A stretch of DNA of 64,000 nucleotides from Chroococcus sp. FPU101 (lineage in GTDB: Bacteria; Cyanobacteriota; Cyanobacteriia; Cyanobacteriales; Microcystaceae): assembly GCF_017312365.1 (NCBI RefSeq), contig NZ_BLJI01000002.1, positions 124,001 through 188,000 of the forward strand, in the 5' to 3' direction. The position numbers and the translations under genes were made by a program. Position 1 is the stretch's first letter. The number at the start of each line of letters is the position of its first letter. Positions 18,081 to 29,837 of the stretch are shown here, in pieces. The notes beneath the pieces were generated by a model. The model did not search any database, was not told the origin of the DNA, and saw only the letters and a program-made list of their open reading frames with translations.

Positions 18081-18845
18081 TTGAAATCCAACGCCGTTAC
18101 CAAACCAGAATTATTTAAAGGAATCGCCCTATTTACCCCAGGAGGCGATTTAATTTACTGCATTGATCCAAGTAAACAAAGTCAGTGGCATTTAAGTCTT
18201 TGTGTCGCCCTACAAGATTTATTGAGTTTGTCTGAACCACCCCATTTTCTGATCCCCGGTTATACCGCAACCCTAGATCGATGGCGTGATCCCTACACTC
18301 AAAAGATACAAATCAGTGCTGAAATATACCCTGCCGTCCAACGCTATCAAGATTTACTCAATGCTGTTTTTGAGACTGATCAAGAATGGCAAGTCGCCCC
18401 TTGGCAAGAAGAATCTTCTAATTTCATGTTGTTAGAAACTTATCGTGCTTCATTTCCTCAACTGTGGGAATCCCATGATTTAATAGTCAGAATGAGTGGT
18501 CAAGATCGGATCGGGTCTAGTGTAGAGCCTTCAGTCGAAGTAGATTTAGATGATTTGGTTTCAAAGAGCGATCGTTCTCAAGGCTATATTTTACGCTTAT
18601 TTGTTTCAGGCAATAATCGAGTCACTAAACACGCACTAGAAAGCATCCATCAACTTTTAGAACAGGGTTTACGCTATCCTTATACGCTAAAAGTGATCGA
18701 TATTTCGCAACATCCCGAAGAAGCTGAATTGAATCATGTGACGGCAATACCAACCTTAGTTAGAGTCTGGCCAAAACCTGTTAAACGTATTGTCGGTGAA
18801 CTCGACGACTGGTCACGAGTGTTACAGATTATTACAGGAAATTGA
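18081..18845 (+). CDS. KaiB-like domain protein downstream of pilT
   Basis: Protein of 254 aa. The C-terminal 90 residues (from YILRLFVSGNNR, through YTLKVIDISQHPEEA, to IPTLVRVWPKPVKRIVGEL) match the thioredoxin-like KaiB fold also found at the N-terminus of SasA. The first 160 residues (FKGIALFTPGGDLIYCID...) are an uncharacterised domain without transmembrane segments. The start is a TTG at 18081: the frame is closed upstream at 18051, and no ATG or GTG lies before the conserved region. Placement after pilT suggests a role in controlling pilus retraction or phototaxis. That is inference from context. Confidence 0.75.
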   Translation: MKSNAVTKPELFKGIALFTPGGDLIYCIDPSKQSQWHLSLCVALQDLLSLSEPPHFLIPGYTATLDRWRDPYTQKIQISAEIYPAVQRYQDLLNAVFETDQEWQVAPWQEESSNFMLLETYRASFPQLWESHDLIVRMSGQDRIGSSVEPSVEVDLDDLVSKSDRSQGYILRLFVSGNNRVTKHALESIHQLLEQGLRYPYTLKVIDISQHPEEAELNHVTAIPTLVRVWPKPVKRIVGELDDWSRVLQIITGN

Positions 18846-18903
18846 ATAAATAATAAATTAAATTCTTTTAATCAACTCAAAGTTATTTTTTCAGTAAATT
18901 TGC

Positions 18904-18946
18904 GTATTATTGAATACAATTTATTTTAGGTTTATTTGTATACAAT
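18904..18946 (+). promoter_or_regulatory. NtcA-type promoter of the urate operon
   Basis: GTA (18904-18906), N8, TAC (18915-18917), then 23 nt, then TACAAT (18941-18946) is the textbook NtcA-activated promoter layout (GTA-N8-TAC, 22-23 nt, TAN3T). The predicted start of transcription is near 18953, giving a leader of about 25 nt before the permease ATG. Confidence 0.75.
18910..18945. promoter_or_regulatory. paired TTGTATACAA-type palindromes in the urate promoter
   Basis: An exact TTGTATACAA lies at 18936-18945 and a one-mismatch copy, TTGAATACAA, at 18910-18919, 26 bp apart centre to centre. The first overlaps the -10, the second the NtcA site. The same palindrome recurs at the xdhA and azgA-type promoters, so a shared operator is plausible. 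Symmetry and GT..AC spacing fit FadR-type GntR repressors, but no regulator gene is in the window. Confidence 0.45.
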
Positions 18947-18977
18947 CTCATTGTTTCTTAAAGATTAAAAGTAAACA

Positions 18978-20414
18978 ATGACACAATCTAGCCCTAATCT
19001 ACCCGTAGAAGAAGTTATAGAAGACATCTACGAACCACCCAAGGTAGCCGCCGAACTCATCTATGGTTTATATGATAAACCTCCAGCCGTAGAAGCCTTT
19101 TTTGTGGCACTTCAGCACGTACTCGCCTCCTTTGTCGGGATTATTACACCACCATTGTTGATTTGTAATGCCCTAAAACTCGATGCAGCAAACACCAGTT
19201 ATATCATCAGTATGTCGCTGTTTGCCTCTGGTATTTCTACTTTTATTCAGTGTAAAAAAATTGGCCCGATCGGATCTGGGTTACTCAGCCTACAGGGAAC
19301 CAGTTTTGCTTTCCTTGCGCCCGTCATTGGTGTAGGTGTTGGGGCAGTTCAAGCAGGTAGAACCCCAGAACAGGCTCTAGCTCTAATTTTTGGGGTTTGT
19401 TTTGTTGGTGCTTTTATTGAAATTATTCTGAGCCGTTTTCTCCATTTAGCCCAAAAAATCTTTACCCCTGTTGTCACGGGTACAGTGGTTATGATCATTG
19501 GTTTGAGCTTAATTAAAACGGGACTCTTTAGTATTGCAGGGGGAGCCGTCGCTAAAGCCAATAATACCTATGGAAGCTGGCAAAACTTGGGCTTAGGGCT
19601 TCTGGTGATGGCTGTGATCATCATCATGAACATGAGTAAAAATCGCTTTTTGCGAATGGGAGCGATCGCTATTGGTTTAGGTGTCGGTTATATTGTTTCT
19701 ATCTTTTTAGGCATCGTTAATTTTGGCGTGTTGAGTGAACTACCTTTGTTCAGTATGCCCATACCCTTCCGTTTTGGCTTCGATTTTAATTTTCCTGCCT
19801 TTGCACCTTTTATTATCCTCTATGTAATTACGGCGATTGAAACGATCGGTGATTTAACTGCAACTTCTGCCGTTTCTGGGGAACCTGTCAAAGGGGGAAC
19901 TTATATGCGTCGGATCAAAGGGGGTGTTTTAGGAGATGGTGTTAACTCGGCACTGGCAGCCGTTTTTAATACCTTCCCCAATACCACCTTTAGCCAAAAT
20001 AACGGAGTAATACAAATGACTGGAGTCGGTAGCCGTTATGTTGGTTTTTATGTCGCTGGAATTTTCACCATTTTGGGGTTAATTCCCGTTGTTGGTGGTG
20101 TTTTTCAAGCCCTACCGCAAGCTGTTCTCGGTGGTGCGACAATTATTATGTTTGGGATGATTGCTGTTGCAGGTATGAATATTGTCTCATCTGTTGAGTT
20201 AGGTCGTCGTGAATTGATTATCCTTGCAACGTCTCTCGCTCTAGGTTTAGGTGTGGTTTACAATGGCGATATTTTCACCGATAAACATCCTTTATTCCAA
20301 AGCGTTTTTTCTTCTGGTATTTCGACAGGTGGTCTAACTGCAATTCTTCTGAATTTATTGCTCCCTCGTAACCTCAATGATGATAAAAAGGTAAATACGA
20401 CTTCAGAAGAGTAG
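18978..20414 (+). CDS. NCS2/NAT family xanthine-urate permease
   Basis: Nucleobase:cation symporter of 478 aa with about 12-14 membrane helices. The NAT signature is QNNGVIQMTG, as in bacterial xanthine and urate carriers, and the TM8 region AIETIGDLTATS carries the conserved Glu and Asp. It is the first gene of a three-gene operon with HIU hydrolase and OHCU decarboxylase, so urate (possibly also xanthine) is the likely substrate. The promoter is NtcA-type. E. coli XanQ and UacT share this motif, so sequence alone does not separate xanthine from urate. Confidence 0.9.
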   Translation: MTQSSPNLPVEEVIEDIYEPPKVAAELIYGLYDKPPAVEAFFVALQHVLASFVGIITPPLLICNALKLDAANTSYIISMSLFASGISTFIQCKKIGPIGSGLLSLQGTSFAFLAPVIGVGVGAVQAGRTPEQALALIFGVCFVGAFIEIILSRFLHLAQKIFTPVVTGTVVMIIGLSLIKTGLFSIAGGAVAKANNTYGSWQNLGLGLLVMAVIIIMNMSKNRFLRMGAIAIGLGVGYIVSIFLGIVNFGVLSELPLFSMPIPFRFGFDFNFPAFAPFIILYVITAIETIGDLTATSAVSGEPVKGGTYMRRIKGGVLGDGVNSALAAVFNTFPNTTFSQNNGVIQMTGVGSRYVGFYVAGIFTILGLIPVVGGVFQALPQAVLGGATIIMFGMIAVAGMNIVSSVELGRRELIILATSLALGLGVVYNGDIFTDKHPLFQSVFSSGISTGGLTAILLNLLLPRNLNDDKKVNTTSEE

Positions 20415-20433
20415 TATTAGGAATTAATTAAAA

Positions 20434-20796
20434 ATGCCAGGGAAATTAACCACTCATATTTTAGATACGGCTCATGGTTGTCCTGCAGCAGGTGTGACAA
20501 TTGAACTTTGGTCAGTGAATTTAGAAACCAACCAAAAATCTTTAGTCAAAACCGTTATGACCAATGCTGATGGTAGAACAAATGAGCCTTTATTATCTGA
20601 TGGCACACTGAAAGCAGGGGTTTACGGGTTAGTGTTTATGGTAGGGGATTATTTTAAAAATTCTGGCGTAAAATTAGCAGATCCGCCATTTTTAGATAAA
20701 ATCCCTGTACAGTTTGGGATCGCCGACCCCAATGTACATTATCATGTTCCTTTATTAGTATCGCCTTGGTCTTATAGCACCTATCGCGGGAGTTGA
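20434..20796 (+). CDS. uraH: 5-hydroxyisourate hydrolase (transthyretin-like)
   Basis: Hydrolyses 5-hydroxyisourate to OHCU, the second step of urate breakdown. It is 120 aa, the normal length. The N-terminal TTHILDTAHGCPAAGV holds the first active-site His, and the C-terminal YRGS tetrapeptide is the family hallmark. HYHVPLLVSPWSYSTY supplies the rest of the pocket. There is no N-terminal export signal, so it is cytoplasmic. It lies 19 bp after the permease and 7 bp before uraD. Confidence 0.96.
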   Translation: MPGKLTTHILDTAHGCPAAGVTIELWSVNLETNQKSLVKTVMTNADGRTNEPLLSDGTLKAGVYGLVFMVGDYFKNSGVKLADPPFLDKIPVQFGIADPNVHYHVPLLVSPWSYSTYRGS

Positions 20797-20803
20797 TGGT
20801 CAA

Positions 20804-21304
20804 ATGAGCTATTCTTTAACTCAACTCAATCAAATGAGTCAAGATGAATTTGTCACTGTGGTTGGCCCTATATTTGAGCATACACCCAGGATTGCCGAAC
20901 AAGCAGCGTCAAAGCGACCTTTTGCTGATGTCAGTGAACTGTATCAAACAATGGTAAAAGTTGTTAATGAGATGAGTTCGGAAGAAACATTAGCCTTAAT
21001 TTTTGCTCACCCCGACTTAGGAACTAGGGCGAAAATGGCCGACGCATCTGTTAAAGAACAATCTGGAGTAGGGTTAGATCGTTTATCTCCTGAAGAGTTT
21101 GATCGCTTTTTAAGATTAAATCAAGTATATCGCGATCGCTTTGGCTTTCCTTTTATTATTGCTGTCAGAAATCACACTCAAGAAAGTATTTTAGATGCTT
21201 TTGAAGTCCGTTCTAATCACTCATTAGAAGAAGAAAAACAACAAGCTTTAAGTGAAATTTGTCAAATTGCGCGATTTCGTTTAGAGGATTTAGTCACAGA
21301 TTAA
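20804..21304 (+). CDS. uraD: OHCU decarboxylase
   Basis: 2-oxo-4-hydroxy-4-carboxy-5-ureidoimidazoline decarboxylase making S-allantoin, 166 aa. Family motifs include FVTVVGPIFEHTPRIAEQA (catalytic His in the EHTP segment), IFAHPDLG and FPFIIAVRNHT. It is the last gene of the urate operon, 7 bp after HIU hydrolase. Urate oxidase, needed before both enzymes, is not adjacent and was not found elsewhere in the window. Confidence 0.95.
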   Translation: MSYSLTQLNQMSQDEFVTVVGPIFEHTPRIAEQAASKRPFADVSELYQTMVKVVNEMSSEETLALIFAHPDLGTRAKMADASVKEQSGVGLDRLSPEEFDRFLRLNQVYRDRFGFPFIIAVRNHTQESILDAFEVRSNHSLEEEKQQALSEICQIARFRLEDLVTD

Positions 21305-21317
21305 TTTGTCTAAAAAC

Positions 21318-21899
21318 TTAAAGACGTTTTTTACGACTATAAGGATATAACCAAAAAGCAAAAATTCGTGTCATTCTAGGCATCACGACATAAGTCATGA
21401 GTAAAACTGTTAATCCTGTAGCTAGAAGGTCTTGTAGTAGAGTCGGTAGAAAGAAAAGCCAAGGTTTAAAATAATAATTGACGATTTTAATTAAAGGGAA
21501 AAGTGCAATAAAGGTAATTGCTGCCATCTTATAACGTGGAGGAGGAATAATCGCATCAGAAGCAGGAAGAGTAAACCATGTTTCTAAACCCGTGAGAACT
21601 TCAACCACAGGAAAACCAACAATTAACACTTTTTCTCTTGCGATCCATTGACGACGACATTCTGAGTTTTCCCATTTTTTTAGATTACTACGACGATTAA
21701 ACTTAAAAATAACGCGGTATTCTGGAATAGCAGGATTAAGAGGGCGAATAATCGTAGCACCTAAGTGTCCCTCAAACGTCATAGCTGCTGCTGTAATTCC
21801 AGAAACATATTCCTCAAATGCTTGCTCACAACCTGGTTTAACCCGTCTAGTAATAGAAACGGTGATAGGAGGATCTAAAAGTTCATCTGATTGATTCAT
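21318..21899 (-). CDS. ABM-domain protein with C-terminal membrane segments
   Basis: Protein of 193 aa. Residues about 12-105 form an antibiotic-biosynthesis-monooxygenase-like ferredoxin fold (VSITRRVKPGCEQAFEEYV, HLGATIIRP, EYRVIFKF). Two membrane helices follow (about 125-145 and 150-172), and a basic tail ends the protein. ABM folds can act as cofactor-free monooxygenases, but membrane-linked members have no established substrate. The gene is convergent with uraD (13 bp between stops) and ends 1 bp from the next upstream gene. A link to urate oxidation would be pure speculation. Confidence 0.75.
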   Translation of the reverse strand: MNQSDELLDPPITVSITRRVKPGCEQAFEEYVSGITAAAMTFEGHLGATIIRPLNPAIPEYRVIFKFNRRSNLKKWENSECRRQWIAREKVLIVGFPVVEVLTGLETWFTLPASDAIIPPPRYKMAAITFIALFPLIKIVNYYFKPWLFFLPTLLQDLLATGLTVLLMTYVVMPRMTRIFAFWLYPYSRKKRL

Positions 21900-21900
21900 A

Positions 21901-22470
21901 TTATTGACACAGTTTAACAGACACAGGGTTTGAGTTTTGAATGACTCGACCTACACTGGTAAATGAAATTCCTTGAGTAGAAACGGTACTCAGCATAACA
22001 CCTTCAAGAATTGGAGGATTAACATTTTTTTCCGCGACCCATTCGATAATAAAGCTTGTTCCAATACCTTTAGCTTGTCGAGTGTTGACAGCTAAAAAGT
22101 CGATTGATGCTAAAGGATCTAGTTTTTTAGCACAGTCTATATATTGTTTGACTAATTTCCCATTACTATCATAGTAACGAACTGAAGTAAGAATAATTGG
22201 ATTTTCTAAATCTGTATTACGAATACTTAAAGCGGCTGTTAGATCTAAAGTTTGATTTTCTAAATGATAAATCTTCGGATAAATCGGTACATAAATCGTT
22301 TCTCCTGTTGCTATTTTTTCAACAGCTTGAGTAACACGATTAGAGGAAGTAGTTGTAGTATTACTCGATTGTGCTAGAGTTCCAATTTTTGCTTGTTGTC
22401 TAACACTCTCATTTTCACATGAAGTCAATAAAACAAAAACCATGACCAACAGTAAAAAAGATATCTTCAT
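21901..22470 (-). CDS. DUF3124 lipoprotein
   Basis: Predicted lipoprotein of about 189 aa. From the ATG at 22470 it begins with a short signal peptide and lipobox (VLLTSC). A longer frame from 22551 would put 27 unlikely residues in front. The mature part (YVPIYPKIYHLENQ, ALSIRNTDLENPI, VRYYDSNGKLV) looks like the DUF3124 beta-sandwich family. The function is unknown. It is 1 bp from the ABM-domain gene, so the two are probably co-transcribed. Confidence 0.75.
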   Translation of the reverse strand: MKISFLLLVMVFVLLTSCENESVRQQAKIGTLAQSSNTTTTSSNRVTQAVEKIATGETIYVPIYPKIYHLENQTLDLTAALSIRNTDLENPIILTSVRYYDSNGKLVKQYIDCAKKLDPLASIDFLAVNTRQAKGIGTSFIIEWVAEKNVNPPILEGVMLSTVSTQGISFTSVGRVIQNSNPVSVKLCQ

Positions 22471-22572
22471 GAGAAAAAATAGCTTGATTTCTAAATTAAT
22501 AACTTGATTTTGCCACAAAAATAAATTTAAAGTAGAGTACAGTGAGAACAATCTAAAATTTTTGAGGTGATG

Positions 22573-22868
22573 ATGAACAACGGTGAAAACAGTAGATTAG
22601 ATCGACTCGAAACCTTAGCGGAGAAAATCTTAGAAGGATTGGCAGAAACTAGACTGAGAACGGATTCTAATGCTCGCTCAATTGAAGCACTGACGAATGA
22701 AGGGAGAATCGCACGAAATCGATTATATGAAGCAATGACACGGTTAGCTGCTGCTCAAGCGACATTTTGGGAGATTCAATCAGATTATTATCAACATTTA
22801 GAACAGATTGACGAAAGACAAGCAAGGATGATCGAGCTTCTCAACCGACTTGAACAACGTCTAGCAGA

Positions 22869-22872
<4 letters not shown>
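22573..22872 (+). CDS. small coiled-coil protein before the antiporter
   Basis: Protein of about 99 aa, almost wholly helical and charged, with heptad-like Leu spacing (RLDRLETLAEKILEGL, IELLNRLEQRL). It has no signal peptide. The GAGG at 22564-22567 supports the ATG at 22573 (22570 is possible). The last codons overlap the antiporter start in an ATGA arrangement, so translation is probably coupled. It may be a partner or regulator of the antiporter; the function is unknown. Confidence 0.75.
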
Positions 22873-25524
<2,652 letters not shown>

Positions 25525-25525
25525 A

Positions 25526-26680
25526 TTACTGATGCCTATTTTTTAAAATCGGAATATGAATTTCACCTAATAACATATCTTTTTTTGCTCCAGTAACATG
25601 AGGTAAATTACCCGAAAAGTCATGGAGTCGCCAATAGGCTAATACGGCAAATGCGATCGCTTCTTTAAAATCACTATTCAATCCTACATCATCAGTGGTT
25701 AAGACTTGACATTTTTCGTCTAATCTGTATTGTAATCGTTCTTTTAGATAAGAATTTCGACTGCCTCCCCCACATAATAGGACTTGATCGGGCATTTGGG
25801 GTAAAAATTGGCGATAATTCAGAGCAATAGAAGCAACAGTAAATTCAGTTAAAGTTGCTAACCAGTCAGCCTCACTTAAATGATAGGGTTGTGCAGTTTT
25901 CCAACAAGATTCTAAGTATGATGGACTAAATAACTCGCGTCCTGTTGATTTTGGCGGTGAAATCCGAAAATACTCATCATTTAGCCATTGTTGCACTAAT
26001 TCTTCACAGGGTTGGCCAAGTCTAGCCCATTGTCCATCAGCATCATAGGTTTGTTTTCCTTGCGTCAGTTTTTGAATGGCTAAATCAATTAAAACATTTC
26101 CTGGCCCTGTATCCCATCCATAGGCGAGAGTTTCCCAATGAGGAATATTACGCGGAGGTAGATAAGTCACATTCCCGATACCGCCAATATTTTGAATACA
26201 TCGGTGTAAAGTGGGATGTGCAAGGAGACACACATCTATTTTAGAGACTAAAGGCGCACCATGTCCCCCTACGGCCATATCTGCAACCCGAAAATTACTA
26301 ACGGTCTGGATGCCTGTTAAATGGGTAATTAACGCCCCTCGTCCTAATTGTAGGGTGTACCCCATCGTCTGAGTAGGGGGACGGTGAAAGACCGTTTGAC
26401 CGTGAGATCCGATGACTTCTGTGGGGTATCCTGTTTGGATTTTTTGGGCAGCAATGGCGAATTCTGTAGCGATCGCATCATCTAATTCTGCAAATTCTAT
26501 CATTGAAATGGGATGCCCTGCACAGACGGCTAAAATCTTGTCTCTGAGTTCTTTTGAATAGGGATAAGTTTCACCCTGCAACAAATCAACTTGTAAATTT
26601 AATCCGTTTCCAGTAATTTTGACTAAGGCTGCATCTATGCCATCAACAGACGTGCCACTTATTAAACCGATACAATACAT
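25526..26680 (-). CDS. anmK: anhydro-N-acetylmuramic acid kinase
   Basis: Phosphorylates 1,6-anhydro-MurNAc from peptidoglycan turnover to MurNAc-6-P. It is 384 aa, the family length. The N-terminal [13 protein letters not shown] is the ATP/sugar signature, [11 protein letters not shown] and [11 protein letters not shown] follow, and LLCGGGSRN marks the C-terminal ATPase lobe. It is the first gene of a three-gene run with the TrkA-type and aspartic protease genes. Confidence 0.95.
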   Translation of the reverse strand: MYCIGLISGTSVDGIDAALVKITGNGLNLQVDLLQGETYPYSKELRDKILAVCAGHPISMIEFAELDDAIATEFAIAAQKIQTGYPTEVIGSHGQTVFHRPPTQTMGYTLQLGRGALITHLTGIQTVSNFRVADMAVGGHGAPLVSKIDVCLLAHPTLHRCIQNIGGIGNVTYLPPRNIPHWETLAYGWDTGPGNVLIDLAIQKLTQGKQTYDADGQWARLGQPCEELVQQWLNDEYFRISPPKSTGRELFSPSYLESCWKTAQPYHLSEADWLATLTEFTVASIALNYRQFLPQMPDQVLLCGGGSRNSYLKERLQYRLDEKCQVLTTDDVGLNSDFKEAIAFAVLAYWRLHDFSGNLPHVTGAKKDMLLGEIHIPILKNRHQ

Positions 26681-26752
26681 TTGGTTTTCAATATCCTAAA
26701 AATAAAAGATAGTATAAGCTGATTTATAGAATTTCTATCACATTTTAAAAAG

Positions 26753-27208
26753 ATGAACTTCAGTAAATTTTTAACCGCGTCTTTCTTATTAATGACTACA
26801 GGGGTCGCCATTTCTCCTGTTACCTTAGCACAAAACCCACCCGCCGAAACGTTTCAGCCTGGGCCTTGGCAACCTATAGCTAGAGTTGATGTACAGCGTC
26901 CTGTCGGAGTGAAAATTTTTAATGAAACTGATATCATACTCGACTACGATTTAAGTGCGAATGTCAATGCGTCCCCTGTACAAATTGCCCCTGGAGAAGC
27001 AGCTACCCTAAAAACGGTCAGAATTCCTGCGTACATTTTAATTAATCGTTCCGTTTCTACGACTGAAGTACCCACTTATAGCCTAATTTATAGCATTGAC
27101 GTTGATGAGAAAAATATGGTTACAGTTACGGTAACCAAAGCAAGTAGTGATATACCAGGCTATACAACGCTTAATATTAATAGACAGGGTGGAATTTTTG
27201 CTTACTAA
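26753..27208 (+). CDS. small exported protein, unknown
   Basis: Predicted secreted protein of 151 aa with a clear signal peptide ending near SPVTLAQN. The mature domain is beta-rich (VGVKIFNETDIILDYDL, YSIDVDEKNMVTVTVTKA) and has no Cys. I recognise no family. The gene is divergent from anmK and overlaps the convergent Hsp70-like gene by 4 bp at the stop. Confidence 0.75.
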   Translation: MNFSKFLTASFLLMTTGVAISPVTLAQNPPAETFQPGPWQPIARVDVQRPVGVKIFNETDIILDYDLSANVNASPVQIAPGEAATLKTVRIPAYILINRSVSTTEVPTYSLIYSIDVDEKNMVTVTVTKASSDIPGYTTLNINRQGGIFAY

Positions 27209-28800
27209 CTCAACTGTGCGACAATTTGATTATTGAGTAAGACATCTTGAGTTAATAAATCTTCGACGGTAATTCTTAATTGACGTAGTTGATCGACTTT
27301 GAATGATACTTTAACACGATCGCGTCCAGGGTATCCCAAAGGATTAAGTTTAGCAATAGTACGACTTCCTTCACGATCATTCAAGGGTTGTACTATTGTT
27401 TCCCCTCCTCCTATTGTACGAGTAATTAAACGATCGCCATCAAAATAAACTTCAGTTCCACTACTTTCGGCACCCAGTTCACCGATAATTAATTCGATAC
27501 TCGGTTGTGCTTCGACAGATGCCCCTAAGACTAATTCTACAGCTTCTCCCATCGGATAAGGTTGCCCCGTTTTAATAATGGGATGCCAACTGTGACGATT
27601 GATTTTTCGATTCCAATAGCGAATCCCATAGCTATGATAGAGAAAATCTTTTACTTCAATCCCTTGAGCGAGTTGTAAAGCACCAACCGCTATGGCTTCA
27701 AAAGGACGATCGTATTTAATTTTAGCTTCATCAAAGTATTCTTTCACCCAATTTTGTACCGAGGGAATTTGTACCGTTCCCCCAACTAACAAAACTCCAT
27801 CAATGTCACTGACTTCTATTCCATTGCGTCTTGCTTGTTGTAGAACTTGCGTCATCAGATCATCTAATTGAATGAAGAAATTCTGTTGTTTTAGAATCTC
27901 TTCAAATTGTTCTCGTGTCAGACTCAGTTCATAACTATCAAATGTCTCATCATTAAAATAGACCTCTGTTGCTGCGGTTTGGCTGGATAATTGAATTTTC
28001 AGACGTTCTGCTAAACGAGTTGTTAAAGAAGATTTGGGTAAATCTTGGGAGGTATGGAAATAGTCTACTAACCAATTATCGATATCTGTTCCACCTAAAC
28101 TGGTTCCCGCTTTGGCTAAAACTCTGGCTAATTTGGTTTTTTGAGCCGAATTTTTACCTAAGCTTTTGTCACCCCATTTGAGAATAAATCCCTGGGTGGT
28201 TTTCTGTTCCCCCAACTCTAGCTGAACCAAGGATAAATCAACGGTTCCACCCCCAAAATCAACGACTAACAGTAATTCTTGTCCTAATGTGCCATAACCT
28301 AATGCTGCTGCGGTAGGTTCATCAATAAGACGAATTTGTTCTATATTCCAACTTTGACAGACTTGACTTAACCAGTTGCGATAGGTTTCAAAACTATCGA
28401 CAGGAACCGTTAAAACCAGTGATTGAGGGGTTTCTGAGGTTTCCGCTTTCAGTTGTTCGATGAGGGTGGTTAAAAACCATTCGCCGACTTGTTCAAAAGT
28501 AACAACTTTATCGTCTAATTCTGGTAAAAATCCTTGAATTTGTGCGCCAATTCCCCGTTTAAAGCTACGAAAGAAACGAGAATCAGAATTAATATTCAAT
28601 CCTTGATCATAAACTTGTTGTCCTGCGATCACTTGACCTAGCTTGGCATCTTGCACATAAACTAAACTGGGAATTAATGGCGGGTTATCTCCCACTTGTT
28701 GAGAAAGTCTAGGGAGTCTGATGATTTCTGGCTGTGCGGTGACAGCATTCCAACGGGTTATAACGGTATTACTGGTTCCGAAATCGATGGCGTAGAACAC
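27205..28800 (-). CDS. Hsp70-family protein (DnaK-like ATPase)
   Basis: Non-canonical Hsp70 of 531 aa. The actin-fold ATPase signatures are present: YAIDFGTSNTVI, LIDEPTAAALGYG, VVDFGGGTVDLS and LLVGGTVQIPSV. The C-terminal substrate-binding part is shortened and divergent, and the EEVD-type tail is missing. Such proteins are common in cyanobacteria beside true DnaK and have no defined client. It is likely a cytoplasmic chaperone-like ATPase, apparently monocistronic. Confidence 0.9.
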   Translation of the reverse strand: MFYAIDFGTSNTVITRWNAVTAQPEIIRLPRLSQQVGDNPPLIPSLVYVQDAKLGQVIAGQQVYDQGLNINSDSRFFRSFKRGIGAQIQGFLPELDDKVVTFEQVGEWFLTTLIEQLKAETSETPQSLVLTVPVDSFETYRNWLSQVCQSWNIEQIRLIDEPTAAALGYGTLGQELLLVVDFGGGTVDLSLVQLELGEQKTTQGFILKWGDKSLGKNSAQKTKLARVLAKAGTSLGGTDIDNWLVDYFHTSQDLPKSSLTTRLAERLKIQLSSQTAATEVYFNDETFDSYELSLTREQFEEILKQQNFFIQLDDLMTQVLQQARRNGIEVSDIDGVLLVGGTVQIPSVQNWVKEYFDEAKIKYDRPFEAIAVGALQLAQGIEVKDFLYHSYGIRYWNRKINRHSWHPIIKTGQPYPMGEAVELVLGASVEAQPSIELIIGELGAESSGTEVYFDGDRLITRTIGGGETIVQPLNDREGSRTIAKLNPLGYPGRDRVKVSFKVDQLRQLRITVEDLLTQDVLLNNQIVAQLS

Positions 28801-28898
28801 TGATAGGATCTAAAGTAGATGGACGGCAAGAATTATTTTATCCGATTTCTCTCAAGGTTCGGCAATATTTGCAGGGTGAATTTGCACAGAAAAATAAT

Positions 28899-29837
28899 CT
28901 AATAATAATGAGGAACAAAAAATTGTTCATTACGAGGAGGACGAATATAATCGGTGGCTGGTTTTCTCGGTGGTAAGATTAAAGGATCAGGGGTTAAATC
29001 TTCGTAGGGTATTTTGCTCAAAATATGCTTGATACAATTCAATCTGGCCCGTTTTTTATCATCCGCTTCAACGGTAAACCAAGGGGCTTCGGGTATATTA
29101 GTATGGGCAAACATTTTATCTTTTGCTTGAGAATATTCTACCCAGCGTTCTCTCGATTCTAAGTCCATTGGGCTAAGTTTCCAACGACGGGCAGGATCTA
29201 ATAAGCGCGACTGAAATCTGGTTTCTTGTTCATGATCACTAACTGAAAACCAATATTTAAGGAGAATAATACCCGATCGGATTAACATTCGCTCAAACTC
29301 TGGACAGGAAAAAAGAAACTCTTTATACTGTTCGTCTGTGCAAAAGCCCATCACGTGTTCAACACCAGCCCGATTGTACCAACTTCGGTCAAATAAAACA
29401 ATTTCACCCGCCGACGGCAAGTGTTCTACATAACGCTGAAAATACCATTGAGTTTTTTGTAAATCCGAAGGTGTTCCCAAAGCAACAACACGACATCCTC
29501 TGGGGTTAAGCGGTTCAGTGATTCGCTTGATTGTTCCTCCTTTTCCTGCTGCATCTCGTCCCTCAAATATGAGGACTACACGTAATCCTACGTGCTTGAT
29601 CCAGTATTGCATCTTTACGAGTTCTACCTGAAGACACGCCAGTTCTTTCTCATAAAATTTATTATTTAGTTTACTGGTCTGATCTTCATGATTAAGTGTA
29701 TCGAATTGTTGTGAGGGTTCGTAGAGAGCGTCTTTGTGTTTTTTCTTCTGTTTTTTTGATTTTTTGTTAGCTTTTTGCTCTTTTTTACCTGCTCCATCAT
29801 TTAATTCATGAACAGCATTTTCTAGAATTTCACTCAT
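28899..29837 (-). CDS. ppk2: polyphosphate kinase 2
   Basis: PPK2 transfers phosphate between polyphosphate and nucleoside (di)phosphates. It is 312 aa. Walker A is FEGRDAAGKGGTIKR, Walker B/lid residues are VLFDRSWYNRAGVE, and the N-terminal 50 residues are Lys-rich and low-complexity. One catalytic domain only, which fits class I or III single-domain enzymes. It is cytoplasmic and monocistronic, with a long divergent upstream region. Confidence 0.93.
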   Translation of the reverse strand: MSEILENAVHELNDGAGKKEQKANKKSKKQKKKHKDALYEPSQQFDTLNHEDQTSKLNNKFYEKELACLQVELVKMQYWIKHVGLRVVLIFEGRDAAGKGGTIKRITEPLNPRGCRVVALGTPSDLQKTQWYFQRYVEHLPSAGEIVLFDRSWYNRAGVEHVMGFCTDEQYKEFLFSCPEFERMLIRSGIILLKYWFSVSDHEQETRFQSRLLDPARRWKLSPMDLESRERWVEYSQAKDKMFAHTNIPEAPWFTVEADDKKRARLNCIKHILSKIPYEDLTPDPLILPPRKPATDYIRPPRNEQFFVPHYY

